DNA from: Hyphomicrobiales bacterium
GTDB taxonomy: Bacteria; Pseudomonadota; Alphaproteobacteria; Rhizobiales; Beijerinckiaceae
Assembly: GCA_027483795.1 (NCBI GenBank)
Contig: JAIXTT010000112.1
Coordinates: 17,539-81,538, forward strand
Direction: 5' to 3'
DNA length: 64,000 nucleotides
Below are positions 19,329 to 27,527 of the stretch, piece by piece. The position numbers were made by a program, and so were the translations under genes. Numbering within the stretch: position 1 is the first letter of the stretch; each line of letters opens with the position of its first letter. Under the pieces are notes generated by a model. It worked only from the letters and a program-made list of their open reading frames with translations. It searched no databases and had not been told where the DNA came from.

Positions 19329-20516
19329 ATGATCGAGAAGATGACGGGCGGCTACCGGATCGCCGTCGCACCGGACCGGCTCGACGGGGTCACGCGCGCG
19401 GACGTCTCCGGCCTGCTGGACGCGGTCCGCCGGGATCCGAGCTTCGCCCGCGATCTGTCGAAATTCGAATTCAGCGTCGTCGAGAGCGGCAACGGCCGTT
19501 ATCTCCAGCTGAAGGAGCAACCCGCCTTCGGCAGTTTCAAGGACGCCGCGGTCTGGGGCTCGGAGGAGCGACGGATGGAACGCGACGCCGCGCTCGCCGT
19601 CCTCGCCGGCGCCTTGGGCGACGACGCTCTGGTCGACGACATGTTCGCCCGCCTCGCGAAGGAACCGGAGCATGAGGCCGTCCGCAGCGCCGTCGAAATC
19701 GCCGCCCTTCATCTGCTGCCCGAGGAGCCGCCGGGGCCCGTTCCGGCTCTCCCGCAGAACGTCGACCTCTCCGAGGTGACCCAATATCAGGGGACGAACA
19801 CCTGCTGGGCGCTGTCGACGCTGATCGGATGTCTCGAGATGGACGGGGGCCGGCAATTCCTCGACGAGCGCTTCACCAAGACGGGCTCGGACTATCGGCT
19901 CGAACTGAAGGACGGGCGGGTGGTGACGGTGACGCCCGACGACCTCGCCGCGATCGACCGTAAGCGCAAGGCCGCGAGCGCCTACCGGACCGACGACGTC
20001 CGGCCGCAATGGCTGCGGGCCTTCGAGGCCGCCTGCACGCGCATCGACGCACCGTACGAGGCCGCGGCCTTCGACCCCGCGCTGGGGACGGCCGATGCCG
20101 ACTATCTCGCCGAACGGATCGGGCTCGAACCCGAAACCCTGCTTCCGGGGACGGTCGCGTGGGACGACGTCAAGACCCGGCTCGCCGACGCACGGGAGCA
20201 GGGCAAGGCGGTGCTGGTCGTGATGAGCGGCCACTGCCACGTCCTCGAAGGGATCGACGACGACGCCCTCGTGCTCAAATCGACCTTGGGCGGATCGGAG
20301 ACGCTCGCACTCGGCGCCGCCGACCTGATGCAGCTCTCCCGGGAGCAACGCCCCGGCGATCCGATGTGGGAGGCCCCCGAGGTCGACTACCGTCTCGCCC
20401 AGATCTCGAAGACCGTCTCCTCCGAGGATGCGGGCAAGGCGTGGGGCGAGGGCAAGCTCGACATCTGCCTCATCGACCTGCCGAAACGGAAGGGTTCACA
20501 TGAACGGAAACGGTGA
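19329..20516 (+). CDS. Calpain/papain-like cysteine protease domain protein
   Basis: 395 residues, soluble, no signal peptide. Residues 1-140 are a helical region I do not recognise. From about 145 the sequence follows the papain/calpain plan: Gln154 and Cys159 in QYQGTNTCWALS (oxyanion Gln and nucleophile Cys-Trp), then a strand pair with DYRLELKDGRVVTV as in calpain-like domains, and His302/His304 in SGHCHVLEGID for the general base. The position where calpains carry Asn shows KSTLGG, so the third residue may differ. It follows the CesT-like gene by 124 bp and overlaps the cupin gene by 17 bp. A translocated or cytoplasmic protease are both possible. Confidence 0.6.
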   Translation: MIEKMTGGYRIAVAPDRLDGVTRADVSGLLDAVRRDPSFARDLSKFEFSVVESGNGRYLQLKEQPAFGSFKDAAVWGSEERRMERDAALAVLAGALGDDALVDDMFARLAKEPEHEAVRSAVEIAALHLLPEEPPGPVPALPQNVDLSEVTQYQGTNTCWALSTLIGCLEMDGGRQFLDERFTKTGSDYRLELKDGRVVTVTPDDLAAIDRKRKAASAYRTDDVRPQWLRAFEAACTRIDAPYEAAAFDPALGTADADYLAERIGLEPETLLPGTVAWDDVKTRLADAREQGKAVLVVMSGHCHVLEGIDDDALVLKSTLGGSETLALGAADLMQLSREQRPGDPMWEAPEVDYRLAQISKTVSSEDAGKAWGEGKLDICLIDLPKRKGSHERKR

Positions 20517-21000
20517 AGAGGCGCCCTCGGGTCCCGAGTCTTCGAGCCCCGAGTCTTCGAGCCCCGAGTCTTCGGGTTCCAAGCGCTCGGCCGCCTTCGA
20601 CGTCGTCGCCCTGGCCCGTCTGCTTCCGCCCGCAGCGGGCACGCTGATCTCCGACATGCGGCTCGTGGACTCTCCGGACGCCGGCCTCCGGCTGTTCCGC
20701 GCGAACGGTCCGGTGCCCAAGCATCTGCACCGCTTTTCCGACGAATATCTGATGGTCGTCCAAGGGCGCGCCACGTTCCGCATCGACGACGAGCCGGAAA
20801 CCGAGCTGAAGCCGGGCCAAGTGGTCTTCTTCGAGCGCGGCACCTGGCACGGCTTTCCCCGGCTGATCGAGGAGCCCTTCGTGATCCTCGCCTTCGAAGT
20901 ACCCGCCCGCGATCCGGCGGACGTCGTCTTCTTCGACCGGAAGGACCGCCCCTTCATCGAGACGACGGAACGGCCCGAAGAGCCCGGCGCGGGCGGATAG
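20500..21000 (+). CDS. Cupin domain protein
   Basis: 166 residues. A low-complexity Ser-Pro-Glu linker (about residues 6-28) precedes a single cupin barrel (about 60-140) with metal-binding motif 1 KHLHRFSDEYLMVVQG and motif 2 KPGQVVFFERGTWHGF. Both histidine sites are intact, so it can bind a metal. No enzymatic activity can be named. The ATG at 20500 lies within the 3' end of the protease gene, indicating coupling. GGAAGGG upstream serves as ribosome site. Confidence 0.75.
   Translation: MNGNGEEAPSGPESSSPESSSPESSGSKRSAAFDVVALARLLPPAAGTLISDMRLVDSPDAGLRLFRANGPVPKHLHRFSDEYLMVVQGRATFRIDDEPETELKPGQVVFFERGTWHGFPRLIEEPFVILAFEVPARDPADVVFFDRKDRPFIETTERPEEPGAGG
20533..20577 (+). repeat. 15-bp tandem repeat in the cupin gene
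   Basis: Three copies of a 15-bp unit (CCCGAGTCTTCGAGC, the last copy changed at its end) encode repeated Pro-Glu-Ser-Ser-Ser. In-frame repeat of this kind can change copy number without a frameshift and varies only the flexible N-terminal linker. Confidence 0.85.
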
Positions 21001-21044
21001 GCGGACCCCGCGATGCGCAGCCGCGCGGCGGCCGCGATCCGGGA

Positions 21045-22049
21045 TCAGTCCCGGACCGACAGCATGATCTTGCCGATATGCGTGCTCGATTCCATGAGCG
21101 CATGCGCCTCCCGCGCCCGTTCGAGCGGGAAGGTCTCGTGGATCACGACCTTCGCCTTGCCCGCACCGTAGAGCGGCCAGACCTCGGCGCGGACGCGGTC
21201 GGCGATCGCCTTCTTCAGTTCGACCGAACGCGGACGCAGCGTCGAGCCCGTCATGGTCAGGCGGCGCAGCATGAGCGGCGTGAAGTCGAAATCCGCGACC
21301 TTGCCGGACTGGAGAAAGGCGATCTGGACGAGGCGACCCTCGAAGGCGAGCGACATCAGGTTCTTGCGGATATAGGGGCCGCCGACCATGTCGAGGATCA
21401 CGTCGACGCCCTTGCCGCCCGTCAGTTCCTTGACCCGCGCCTGCCAGTCCTCGGCGCGATGATCGATGGCGACGTCCGCGCCGATCGAGCGGCAGAAGGC
21501 GCATTTCTCCGCGGACCCCGCGGTGGCGTAGACGGTCGCCCCCGCCGCCTTCGCGAGCTGGATCGCGGTATAGCCGATGCCGCTGGAACCGCCATGGATC
21601 AGGATCGTCTCGCCCGCCTTCAGCCGACCGCGCGTGAAGACGTTGTCATGCACGGTGAGGACGTTTTCGGGCAGGCCCGCCGCTTCGAGCAGGGACAGCC
21701 CCTCGGGGATCGGCAGGCAGAGCACGGCCTCCGCCACGCAATACTCCGCATAGCCGCCCGAGATCACGAGCGCGCAGACCTCGTCGCCGATCTTCGGCGT
21801 CGCGACCCCCTCGCCGAGGGCCACGACGCGGCCCGCGATTTCGAGGCCGGGGATCTCCGTCGCGCCCGGAGGCGGCGGATAGCCGCCCGCCCGCTGCAGG
21901 CAGTCCGGACGGTTCACGCCCGCCGCCGCGACCTCGATCAGCACCTGCCCGGGCGCGGGAGCGGGCACGGGGCCCGTCTCGACCTCGATCACCTCGGGAC
22001 CGCCGGCGGCGGCGAAGCGGATGCGGCGCATGGATGTCGGGAGGGCCAT
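21045..22049 (-). CDS. NAD(P)H-quinone oxidoreductase (zinc-independent MDR family)
   Basis: 334 residues. N-terminal GroES-like domain (VNRPDCLQRAGGYPPPPG), then a Rossmann domain with HGGSSGIGYTAIQLAKAAGA and the segment typical of the PIG3/quinone-reductase branch of the medium-chain dehydrogenases. The zinc-ligand cysteines of true alcohol dehydrogenases are absent. It probably reduces quinones or enones with NADPH in the cytoplasm. The gene ends head-on with the cupin gene and starts divergently from the FAD dehydrogenase; no functional link to either is evident. Confidence 0.88.
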   Translation of the reverse strand: MALPTSMRRIRFAAAGGPEVIEVETGPVPAPAPGQVLIEVAAAGVNRPDCLQRAGGYPPPPGATEIPGLEIAGRVVALGEGVATPKIGDEVCALVISGGYAEYCVAEAVLCLPIPEGLSLLEAAGLPENVLTVHDNVFTRGRLKAGETILIHGGSSGIGYTAIQLAKAAGATVYATAGSAEKCAFCRSIGADVAIDHRAEDWQARVKELTGGKGVDVILDMVGGPYIRKNLMSLAFEGRLVQIAFLQSGKVADFDFTPLMLRRLTMTGSTLRPRSVELKKAIADRVRAEVWPLYGAGKAKVVIHETFPLERAREAHALMESSTHIGKIMLSVRD

Positions 22050-22231
22050 TCGGAGCGTTCCTCGGGAAACACGCGGGGGTCCGCGGGCCTCCGCGGATCG
22101 GGCCGAGGTCTAAAGACGAACGACTTGTCGGGCAACTCGCTCCTCTGCATGATGCCCGCGCCCCCGCCGGTTCCGCGCGTCGCCGCAAGCGGACCGCCCG
22201 GCGAACGGGTTCCCCTCCACGAGGTTCAGCG

Positions 22232-23632
22232 ATGGCTTCGGCCGCCCTTCTCGCGCAGCTCCGCGATCGTCTCGGCCCGCAGGGTCTCCTCACCGAGGAG
22301 GCCGACATGGCGGGTCACGCGATCGACTGGCGGCGTCTCTTCCCCGGCCGGCCGCTCGCCGTCGCCCGTCCGGCGGACACCGCGGCGACGGCGGCCGTGG
22401 TCGATCTCTGCCGCAGGCACGGCGTCGCGATCGTGCCCCAGAGCGGCAATACCGGCATGGCGGGCGGCGCGACGCCCGATGCGAGCGGCACGGAACTCGT
22501 GCTCTCGCTCGCCCGCATGAATGCGATCCGCGACGTCGATCCGGTCGGCATGACGATGGAACTCGAGGCGGGCGTGATCCTCGAGACGGCGCAGAACGCC
22601 GCCGCGGCCGCGGGTCGCCTGCTGCCGATCAGCCTCGCCGCCGAAGGCTCCGCCATGGCGGGCGGGGTGATCGCGACCAATGCGGGCGGCATCAACGTGC
22701 TGCGCTACGGCATGGCGCGGTCGCTGGTGCTGGGCCTCGAAGTCGTCCTTCCCGACGGCACGGTCGTGAACGGCTTGCGCCGCCTGCGCAAGGACAATGC
22801 GGGCTACGACTGGAAGCAGCTCTTCATCGGCAGCGAAGGCACGCTCGGCATCGTCACCGCCGCCGTTCTGCGCCTGCTGCCCGCGCCGAAGGACAAGGTC
22901 ACCGCCCTGCTCTCGGTCCCCGATCCGCGGGCCGCGCTCGATCTCCTCGCCTGCGCGCAGGACGAACTCGGCGACACGATCTCCGCCTTCGAGCTGATGT
23001 CGGGCTTCTCGCTGCGTCTCGTCGAGACGCATTTCGGCCTGAAGCGTCCCGTCGCCGACGGCGAATGGTTCGTGCTGATCGAGGCGGCCTCGACCCTGTC
23101 GGGCCTGCGCGACGCCGCCGAGGCGGCGCTCGGCCGGGCGCTGGAGGACGGTTTCGCGCTCGACGGCATCGTCGCGGATTCGGGCCGGGGCGCGGCGGAT
23201 CTCTGGCGGCTGCGCGAGCGCATCACCGAATCCGAGGCCAAGGAAGGCAAGAGCGTGAAGCACGACGTCTCGGTGCCGATCCCCCTCGTTCCGCAGTTCC
23301 TCGTCGAGGCGGGCGAAGCGCTCGCCGCGAAACTGCCCGGCGCGCGGGTCAACTGCTTCGGCCATCTGGGCGACGGCAATCTCCACTACAACGTCCTCGC
23401 CGACGGCCGGTCCTCCGAGGAAGTCAACGTCGTCGTCCACGACGTCGTCCAGCGCTTCGGCGGCAGCATCTCGGCCGAACACGGGATCGGCCGTTATCGC
23501 GTCGCCGAGCTGGAGCGCCGCCGCGCGCCCGCCGAACTCGACCTGTCCCGCCGCATCAAGACGGCGCTCGACCCGCTCGATCTCATGAATCCCGGAAAGG
23601 TCTTGTCCCGCGCGTCCCTTCCGCGAAAATGA
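22232..23632 (+). CDS. FAD-linked 2-hydroxyacid dehydrogenase (GlcD/D2HGDH-like)
   Basis: 466 residues. An N-terminal FAD_binding_4 domain (VPQSGNTGMAGGATP, GVIATNAGGINVLRYG) is followed by a C-terminal FAD-oxidase domain with NCFGHLGDGNLHYNV and ISAEHGIGRYR, the hallmark of D-lactate/D-2-hydroxyglutarate dehydrogenases. It oxidises a D-2-hydroxyacid to the oxoacid and passes electrons onward. The ATG at 22232 has GAGG upstream; the frame is open further but without coding character. It is the first gene of the organic-acid locus with the lyase, CoA-transferase and TctCBA transporter. Confidence 0.88.
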   Translation: MASAALLAQLRDRLGPQGLLTEEADMAGHAIDWRRLFPGRPLAVARPADTAATAAVVDLCRRHGVAIVPQSGNTGMAGGATPDASGTELVLSLARMNAIRDVDPVGMTMELEAGVILETAQNAAAAAGRLLPISLAAEGSAMAGGVIATNAGGINVLRYGMARSLVLGLEVVLPDGTVVNGLRRLRKDNAGYDWKQLFIGSEGTLGIVTAAVLRLLPAPKDKVTALLSVPDPRAALDLLACAQDELGDTISAFELMSGFSLRLVETHFGLKRPVADGEWFVLIEAASTLSGLRDAAEAALGRALEDGFALDGIVADSGRGAADLWRLRERITESEAKEGKSVKHDVSVPIPLVPQFLVEAGEALAAKLPGARVNCFGHLGDGNLHYNVLADGRSSEEVNVVVHDVVQRFGGSISAEHGIGRYRVAELERRRAPAELDLSRRIKTALDPLDLMNPGKVLSRASLPRK

Positions 23633-23682
23633 ACCGCCCCGCCGCCCGGCGGCGGACCCTGCAGGTCTCGGGAGAAAGCCGC

Positions 23683-24642
23683 GTGATCGGCTCCGATCGA
23701 ATCGACGTTCTGGTCAGCGAGGTCGGCCCGCGCGACGGGCTGCAGAACGTCGCGGCCGTCATGCCGACCGCCGCCAAGATCGCCTGGATCGAGGCCCTGA
23801 TCGGCGCGGGCCTGTCCGAAATCGAGATCGGGTCCTTCGTCTCGCCGAAGCGCCTTCCGCAGATGGCCGACACCGCCGCGGTCGCCGCGGCCTTCGCGGA
23901 CGAGACGCGGGCGACGATCATGGCGCTCGTCCCGAACCTCGAGGGCGCGGAGCGCGCCTCGGCGGCGGGCGTCGACAAGGTCACGATCCCCGTCTCCGCC
24001 TCGCGCACGCATTCGCTCGCCAATATCGGCATGACGCGGGAGCAGGCGATCGGTCAGGTCGCGGCGATCCGCGCGCTCGCCGACGCGCGGGCGACCGGCC
24101 GCGCAAGGATCGGCGTCGAAGTCGGCATCTCGACGGCCTTCGGCTGCACGATGGAAGGCCCCGTTCCGGAGGACGACGTGATCCGCCTCGCCGTCGCGGC
24201 GGCCGAGGCCGGGGCCGACGTCGTGAACCTCTCCGACACCACGGGCATGGGCCATCCCGCGCAGGTCCGCCGCCTGTTCCGCAGGCTCGCCGCCGAACTC
24301 GGGGCGAAGGCGGGCGGGGCGCATTTCCACGACACGAGGGGCCAGGGTCTCGCCAATGTCGTCGCCGCCCTCGATGCCGGCGTCGTCACCTTCGATTCCT
24401 CGCTCGCCGGATTGGGGGGCTGCCCCTATGCGCCCGGCGCGTCCGGCAACATCGTGACGGAGGATCTCGTCTTCCTGCTCGAATCCATGGGCCTGCGCAC
24501 CGGCGTCGACCTCGAACGGCTGATCGCCGCGCGGCGCGTGGTCGCCGAGGCGCTGCCGGGCGAGCCGCTCTACGGCCATGTCGCCGAGGCGGGCCTGCCC
24601 AAGGGCTTCGTCCCGGCATCGGCGGCGCGAGGCGGGGCATGA
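23683..24642 (+). CDS. HMG-CoA lyase-like enzyme
   Basis: 319 residues from the GTG at 23683, which has GGGAGA eight bases upstream and places the start just before the conserved VSEVGPRDGLQN. An ATG at 23629 overlapping the previous stop (ATGA) would add 18 polar residues. The HMGL-like TIM barrel is complete: EIGSFVSPKRLPQMAD, HFHDTRGQGLANV (metal-binding His pair) and the C-terminal signature GLGGCPYAPGASGNIVTED with the catalytic Cys. Family members cleave 3-hydroxyacyl-CoAs such as HMG-CoA or citramalyl-like CoA esters. The adjacent CoA-transferase would supply the CoA thioester. Confidence 0.88.
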   Translation: MIGSDRIDVLVSEVGPRDGLQNVAAVMPTAAKIAWIEALIGAGLSEIEIGSFVSPKRLPQMADTAAVAAAFADETRATIMALVPNLEGAERASAAGVDKVTIPVSASRTHSLANIGMTREQAIGQVAAIRALADARATGRARIGVEVGISTAFGCTMEGPVPEDDVIRLAVAAAEAGADVVNLSDTTGMGHPAQVRRLFRRLAAELGAKAGGAHFHDTRGQGLANVVAALDAGVVTFDSSLAGLGGCPYAPGASGNIVTEDLVFLLESMGLRTGVDLERLIAARRVVAEALPGEPLYGHVAEAGLPKGFVPASAARGGA

Positions 24643-25871
24643 CCGAGGCCGCGGGACCGCAAGGGGCGGGCGGCGGGCTGCTCGAAGGCGTCCGCGTCCT
24701 CGACCTCACCAATGTGCTGTCCGGGCCCTTCTGCTGCTATCAGCTCGCCCTTCTGGGCGCGGACGTCATCAAGGTCGAGGTGCCCGGAACGGGCGATCTC
24801 GCGCGCCGGCTCGGCGCGTCGCCGGAGCTCAACGACGCGCTGATGGGCGCGTCCTTCCTCGCGCAGAATGCGGGCAAGCGCTCGATCACCGTCGATCTCA
24901 AGACGCCCGGCGGCAAGCGCGTCTTCGAGCGCCTCGTCGCCACCGCCGACGTGGTGGTCGAGAATTTCCGCCCCGGCGTCATGGACCGGCTGGGCTTCGG
25001 CCATGCCGCGCTCGAGGCGATCAAGCCGGGGATCGTCCTGTGCTCGGTCTCCGGCTTCGGGCAAGACGGACCGCTGAGGTCCCGCCCCGCCTATGACCAG
25101 ATCATCCAGGGGCTCGCCGGGGTGATGAGCGTCACGGGCGACGCCGAAAGCGCGCCCCTGCGCGTCGGCTATCCGGTCGCCGACACCATCGGCGGCCTCA
25201 CCGCCGCCTTCGCGATCGCCGCCGCGCTCGTGCGCCGAGGCCGGACGGGAAAGGGCGAGACGATCGACGTCTCGATGCTGGAGGCGACCCTCGTCACCAT
25301 GGGCTGGGCCGTGTCCAACTGGCTGATCGCGGGCGTGCCCGCCGCGCCCATGGGCAATCGGAACATGACCGCCGCGCCTTCGGGCACGTTCCGGACGGGC
25401 GACGGACCGCTCAACGTCGCGGCGAACCGGCAGGAGCAGTTCGAGGCGCTGGTCGAGGTCGTCGGCCGCCCCGATCTCGCCCGCGATCCCCGCTTCGCCG
25501 AGCGCGAGGCGCGCAAGCGCAACCGCGACGCGCTCACCGTCGAGCTCGAAACCGCCCTCGCGGCGCGCTCCGCCCGCGACTGGGCCGAACGTCTCAACGC
25601 GCGCGGCGTCCCCGCGGGCGAAGTGCTGTCGGTGATGGACGTGCTCGACCATCCGCAGGTGACGTCGCGCGGTCTCGTGCACGATTTCGACGCCGTGCCG
25701 GGGCTCGACCGCCCGGTGCGCGTCGTGCGCTCGGGTTTTCGGTTGCAGAGCGGCGATCCGCAACCCTCCGGCCCTCCTCCGCGCCTCGGAGAGCATACGG
25801 CGGAGATTCTCGCGGAACTCGGCTTCCGCGACTCTGAAATCACTGCGCTTTCGGCCGAAAAAGCGGTATGA
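24639..25871 (+). CDS. CaiB/BaiF (class III) CoA-transferase
   Basis: 410 residues. Family III features: NVLSGPFCCYQLALLGADVIKVE at the N-terminus, NAGKRSITVDLKTPGG, and the catalytic aspartate in RPAYDQIIQGLAG. It moves CoA between carboxylic acids. The ATG overlaps the lyase stop as ATGA, so the two proteins are made together; transferase plus lyase is a logical pair for activating and splitting a branched hydroxy-dicarboxylic acid. The exact acid is not determined by the sequence. Confidence 0.9.
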   Translation: MTEAAGPQGAGGGLLEGVRVLDLTNVLSGPFCCYQLALLGADVIKVEVPGTGDLARRLGASPELNDALMGASFLAQNAGKRSITVDLKTPGGKRVFERLVATADVVVENFRPGVMDRLGFGHAALEAIKPGIVLCSVSGFGQDGPLRSRPAYDQIIQGLAGVMSVTGDAESAPLRVGYPVADTIGGLTAAFAIAAALVRRGRTGKGETIDVSMLEATLVTMGWAVSNWLIAGVPAAPMGNRNMTAAPSGTFRTGDGPLNVAANRQEQFEALVEVVGRPDLARDPRFAEREARKRNRDALTVELETALAARSARDWAERLNARGVPAGEVLSVMDVLDHPQVTSRGLVHDFDAVPGLDRPVRVVRSGFRLQSGDPQPSGPPPRLGEHTAEILAELGFRDSEITALSAEKAV

Positions 25872-25994
25872 AGATCCTACGGCGTACTTCCGGTCGGAGC
25901 GCGCGCCGCCGTCGCGGACCGCGATCGGCCGCCCCGAACGGAAACGACGAACCAACCGGTCCGCAAAGGGCCGAACCAGAGGGAGAGAAAACGA

Positions 25995-26972
25995 ATGACC
26001 ACTCGCCGTGACGTCCTCCGCGCGGGTCTCCTGGCCGGCGCCGCCGCCGGACTGGGCCTGCCCGTCTCGACGCCCGCCTTCGCCCAGGCCATCACGAGCC
26101 TCGACGTGTTCGTGCCCGCGGCCCCCGGCGGCGGCTGGGACGCGACCGCGCGCGCGATCGAAGCCGCGATGCGCGACGACGACATCATCAAGGAATTCAA
26201 GTTCGAGCACGTCCCCGGCGCGGGCGGCATGACGGGTCTGCCCCGCTTCATCAACGGCAAGAAGGGCAGCTCCAACGCGATCATGATCGGCGGCATGGTG
26301 ATGGTCGGCGCCGGCGCGGTCGCCAAGAGCCCGGTCACCATCGCCAACGTGACCCCGATCGCCCGCCTCACCGGCGAAGCGCTCGTGATCGTCGTTCCCG
26401 AGGCGTCCCCGCACAAGACGCTCGCCGATCTCGTGGCGGCGCTGAAGAAGGATCCGAAGACCGTGTCCTGGGCCGGCGGCTCGGCGGGCGGCTCCGACCA
26501 CATCTTCATCGGCATGCTCGCCAAGTCGCAGGGCGTCGATCCGCGCTCGGTGGCCTATGTCGCCTATTCGGGCGGCGGACCGGCCCAGGCCGCGCTGCTC
26601 GGCAATCAGGTGACGGCGGGCGTCTCCGGCTACGGCGAGTTCGAGGAGCAGATCAAGGCGGGCAAGCTGCGCGCCCTCGCGGTCTCCGGCGACACGGGCC
26701 AGTTCGGCGTCAAGTCGCTGAAGGAGCAGGGCATCGACGTGTCGCTCTACAACTGGCGCGGCGTGTTCGCGGCTCCGGGCATCACGCCCGCGCAGCGCAC
26801 GGCGCTGGTCGGCCTGTTCGACCGCATGGTCGCCGGCCCCGCCTGGAAGAAGACGCTCGAGACCCGCGGCTGGGAGGGCATCTATCTCTCCGGCGACGCC
26901 TACGGCACCTATGTGAACAACGAGATCACCCGGATCACCGCGATCCTGAAGGATCTCGGCCTCGCCGCCTGA
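25995..26972 (+). CDS. tctC: Tripartite tricarboxylate transporter binding protein (TctC/Bug family)
   Basis: 325 residues. TTRRDVLRAGLLAGAAAG then PAFAQA forms a Tat signal peptide. The mature part has the Bug-family segments (VPAAPGGGWDATAR, VPGAGGMTGL, AGGSAGGSDH). It binds a carboxylate in the periplasm and hands it to the TctAB membrane complex encoded next. The 123 bp in front show no gene. A perfect hairpin separates it from tctB, which may set a higher expression level for the binding protein. Confidence 0.93.
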   Translation: MTTRRDVLRAGLLAGAAAGLGLPVSTPAFAQAITSLDVFVPAAPGGGWDATARAIEAAMRDDDIIKEFKFEHVPGAGGMTGLPRFINGKKGSSNAIMIGGMVMVGAGAVAKSPVTIANVTPIARLTGEALVIVVPEASPHKTLADLVAALKKDPKTVSWAGGSAGGSDHIFIGMLAKSQGVDPRSVAYVAYSGGGPAQAALLGNQVTAGVSGYGEFEEQIKAGKLRALAVSGDTGQFGVKSLKEQGIDVSLYNWRGVFAAPGITPAQRTALVGLFDRMVAGPAWKKTLETRGWEGIYLSGDAYGTYVNNEITRITAILKDLGLAA

Positions 26973-26979
26973 GGCCTGC

Positions 26980-27007
26980 GGACGGGGCGGTTCGAACCGC
27001 CCCGTCC
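26980..27007 (+). terminator. Intra-operon hairpin between tctC and tctB
   Basis: Perfect 11-bp stem GGACGGGGCGG / CCGCCCCGTCC with the loop TTCGAA, starting 8 bp after the tctC stop and followed only by TTTCG. The weak T tract suggests partial termination or 3' end protection of tctC mRNA rather than full stop. Confidence 0.6.
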
Positions 27008-27037
27008 TTTCGTCCATCGACCCGGGGGGGGCGCGCG

Positions 27038-27514
27038 ATGAATCAAGGCGGCACGAAGATCCTGCCGAATCTTCTGGTTGCCGCGGGCGTTCTGGTGCTT
27101 GCGGGCCTCTCGGCTCTGCAATCACGGGAGATCCCGCCTCCGGTGCTGCAGGTGGCGGTCGGGCCGGGCGTCGCGCCCTGGTTCGTCACGGTCTTTCTGG
27201 CGGTCTGCGGGCTCGGCCTTCTGCTGGCGGCGCTGCGCGGCGGCTGGGCGCATGATCAGGACGGCACGATCACCGAATGGGGCCCTCTCGGGCTCGTCGG
27301 GCTCGGGCTCTTCGTCAATGTCGCGCTCATCGAGACGCTCGGCTTCATCCTCGCCTCCACGCTGATGTTCCCGCTCGTCGCCCGCGGCTTCGGCGGCCGC
27401 GCGCCGCTGCGCGATCTGGCGATCGGCTTCGTTCTGGCCTTGTCGGCCTTCGTCCTGTTCGATCGGGTGCTCGGCTACAAGATCGGCTCCGGCATCGTCG
27501 AATCCCTGATCTGA
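27038..27514 (+). CDS. tctB: Tripartite tricarboxylate transporter small membrane subunit (TctB)
   Basis: 158 residues with four predicted membrane helices (about 8-25, 42-65, 82-105, 120-145). Sequence is poorly conserved in this family; identity rests on size, topology and position between tctC and tctA. Start at 27038 lies downstream of an eight-G run that may complicate sequencing but does not disturb the frame. Works with TctA as the sodium- or proton-coupled carrier. Confidence 0.88.
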   Translation: MNQGGTKILPNLLVAAGVLVLAGLSALQSREIPPPVLQVAVGPGVAPWFVTVFLAVCGLGLLLAALRGGWAHDQDGTITEWGPLGLVGLGLFVNVALIETLGFILASTLMFPLVARGFGGRAPLRDLAIGFVLALSAFVLFDRVLGYKIGSGIVESLI

Positions 27515-27527
27515 GCGGCGGAGCGTC

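Noticed and set aside
18743..20516. A complete type III secretion locus
   Set aside because: Only a chaperone-like and an effector-like gene are present; no export apparatus, needle or ATPase genes were seen on either side.
27024..27031. Run of eight G before tctB as a phase-variation tract
   Set aside because: It lies upstream of the start codon, not in the coding frame, and is short; may affect sequencing but there is no sign of switching.
24570..27125. Long minus-strand frame opposite the CoA-transferase and tctC
   Set aside because: No recognisable motifs; the plus-strand genes are well conserved families in operon order.
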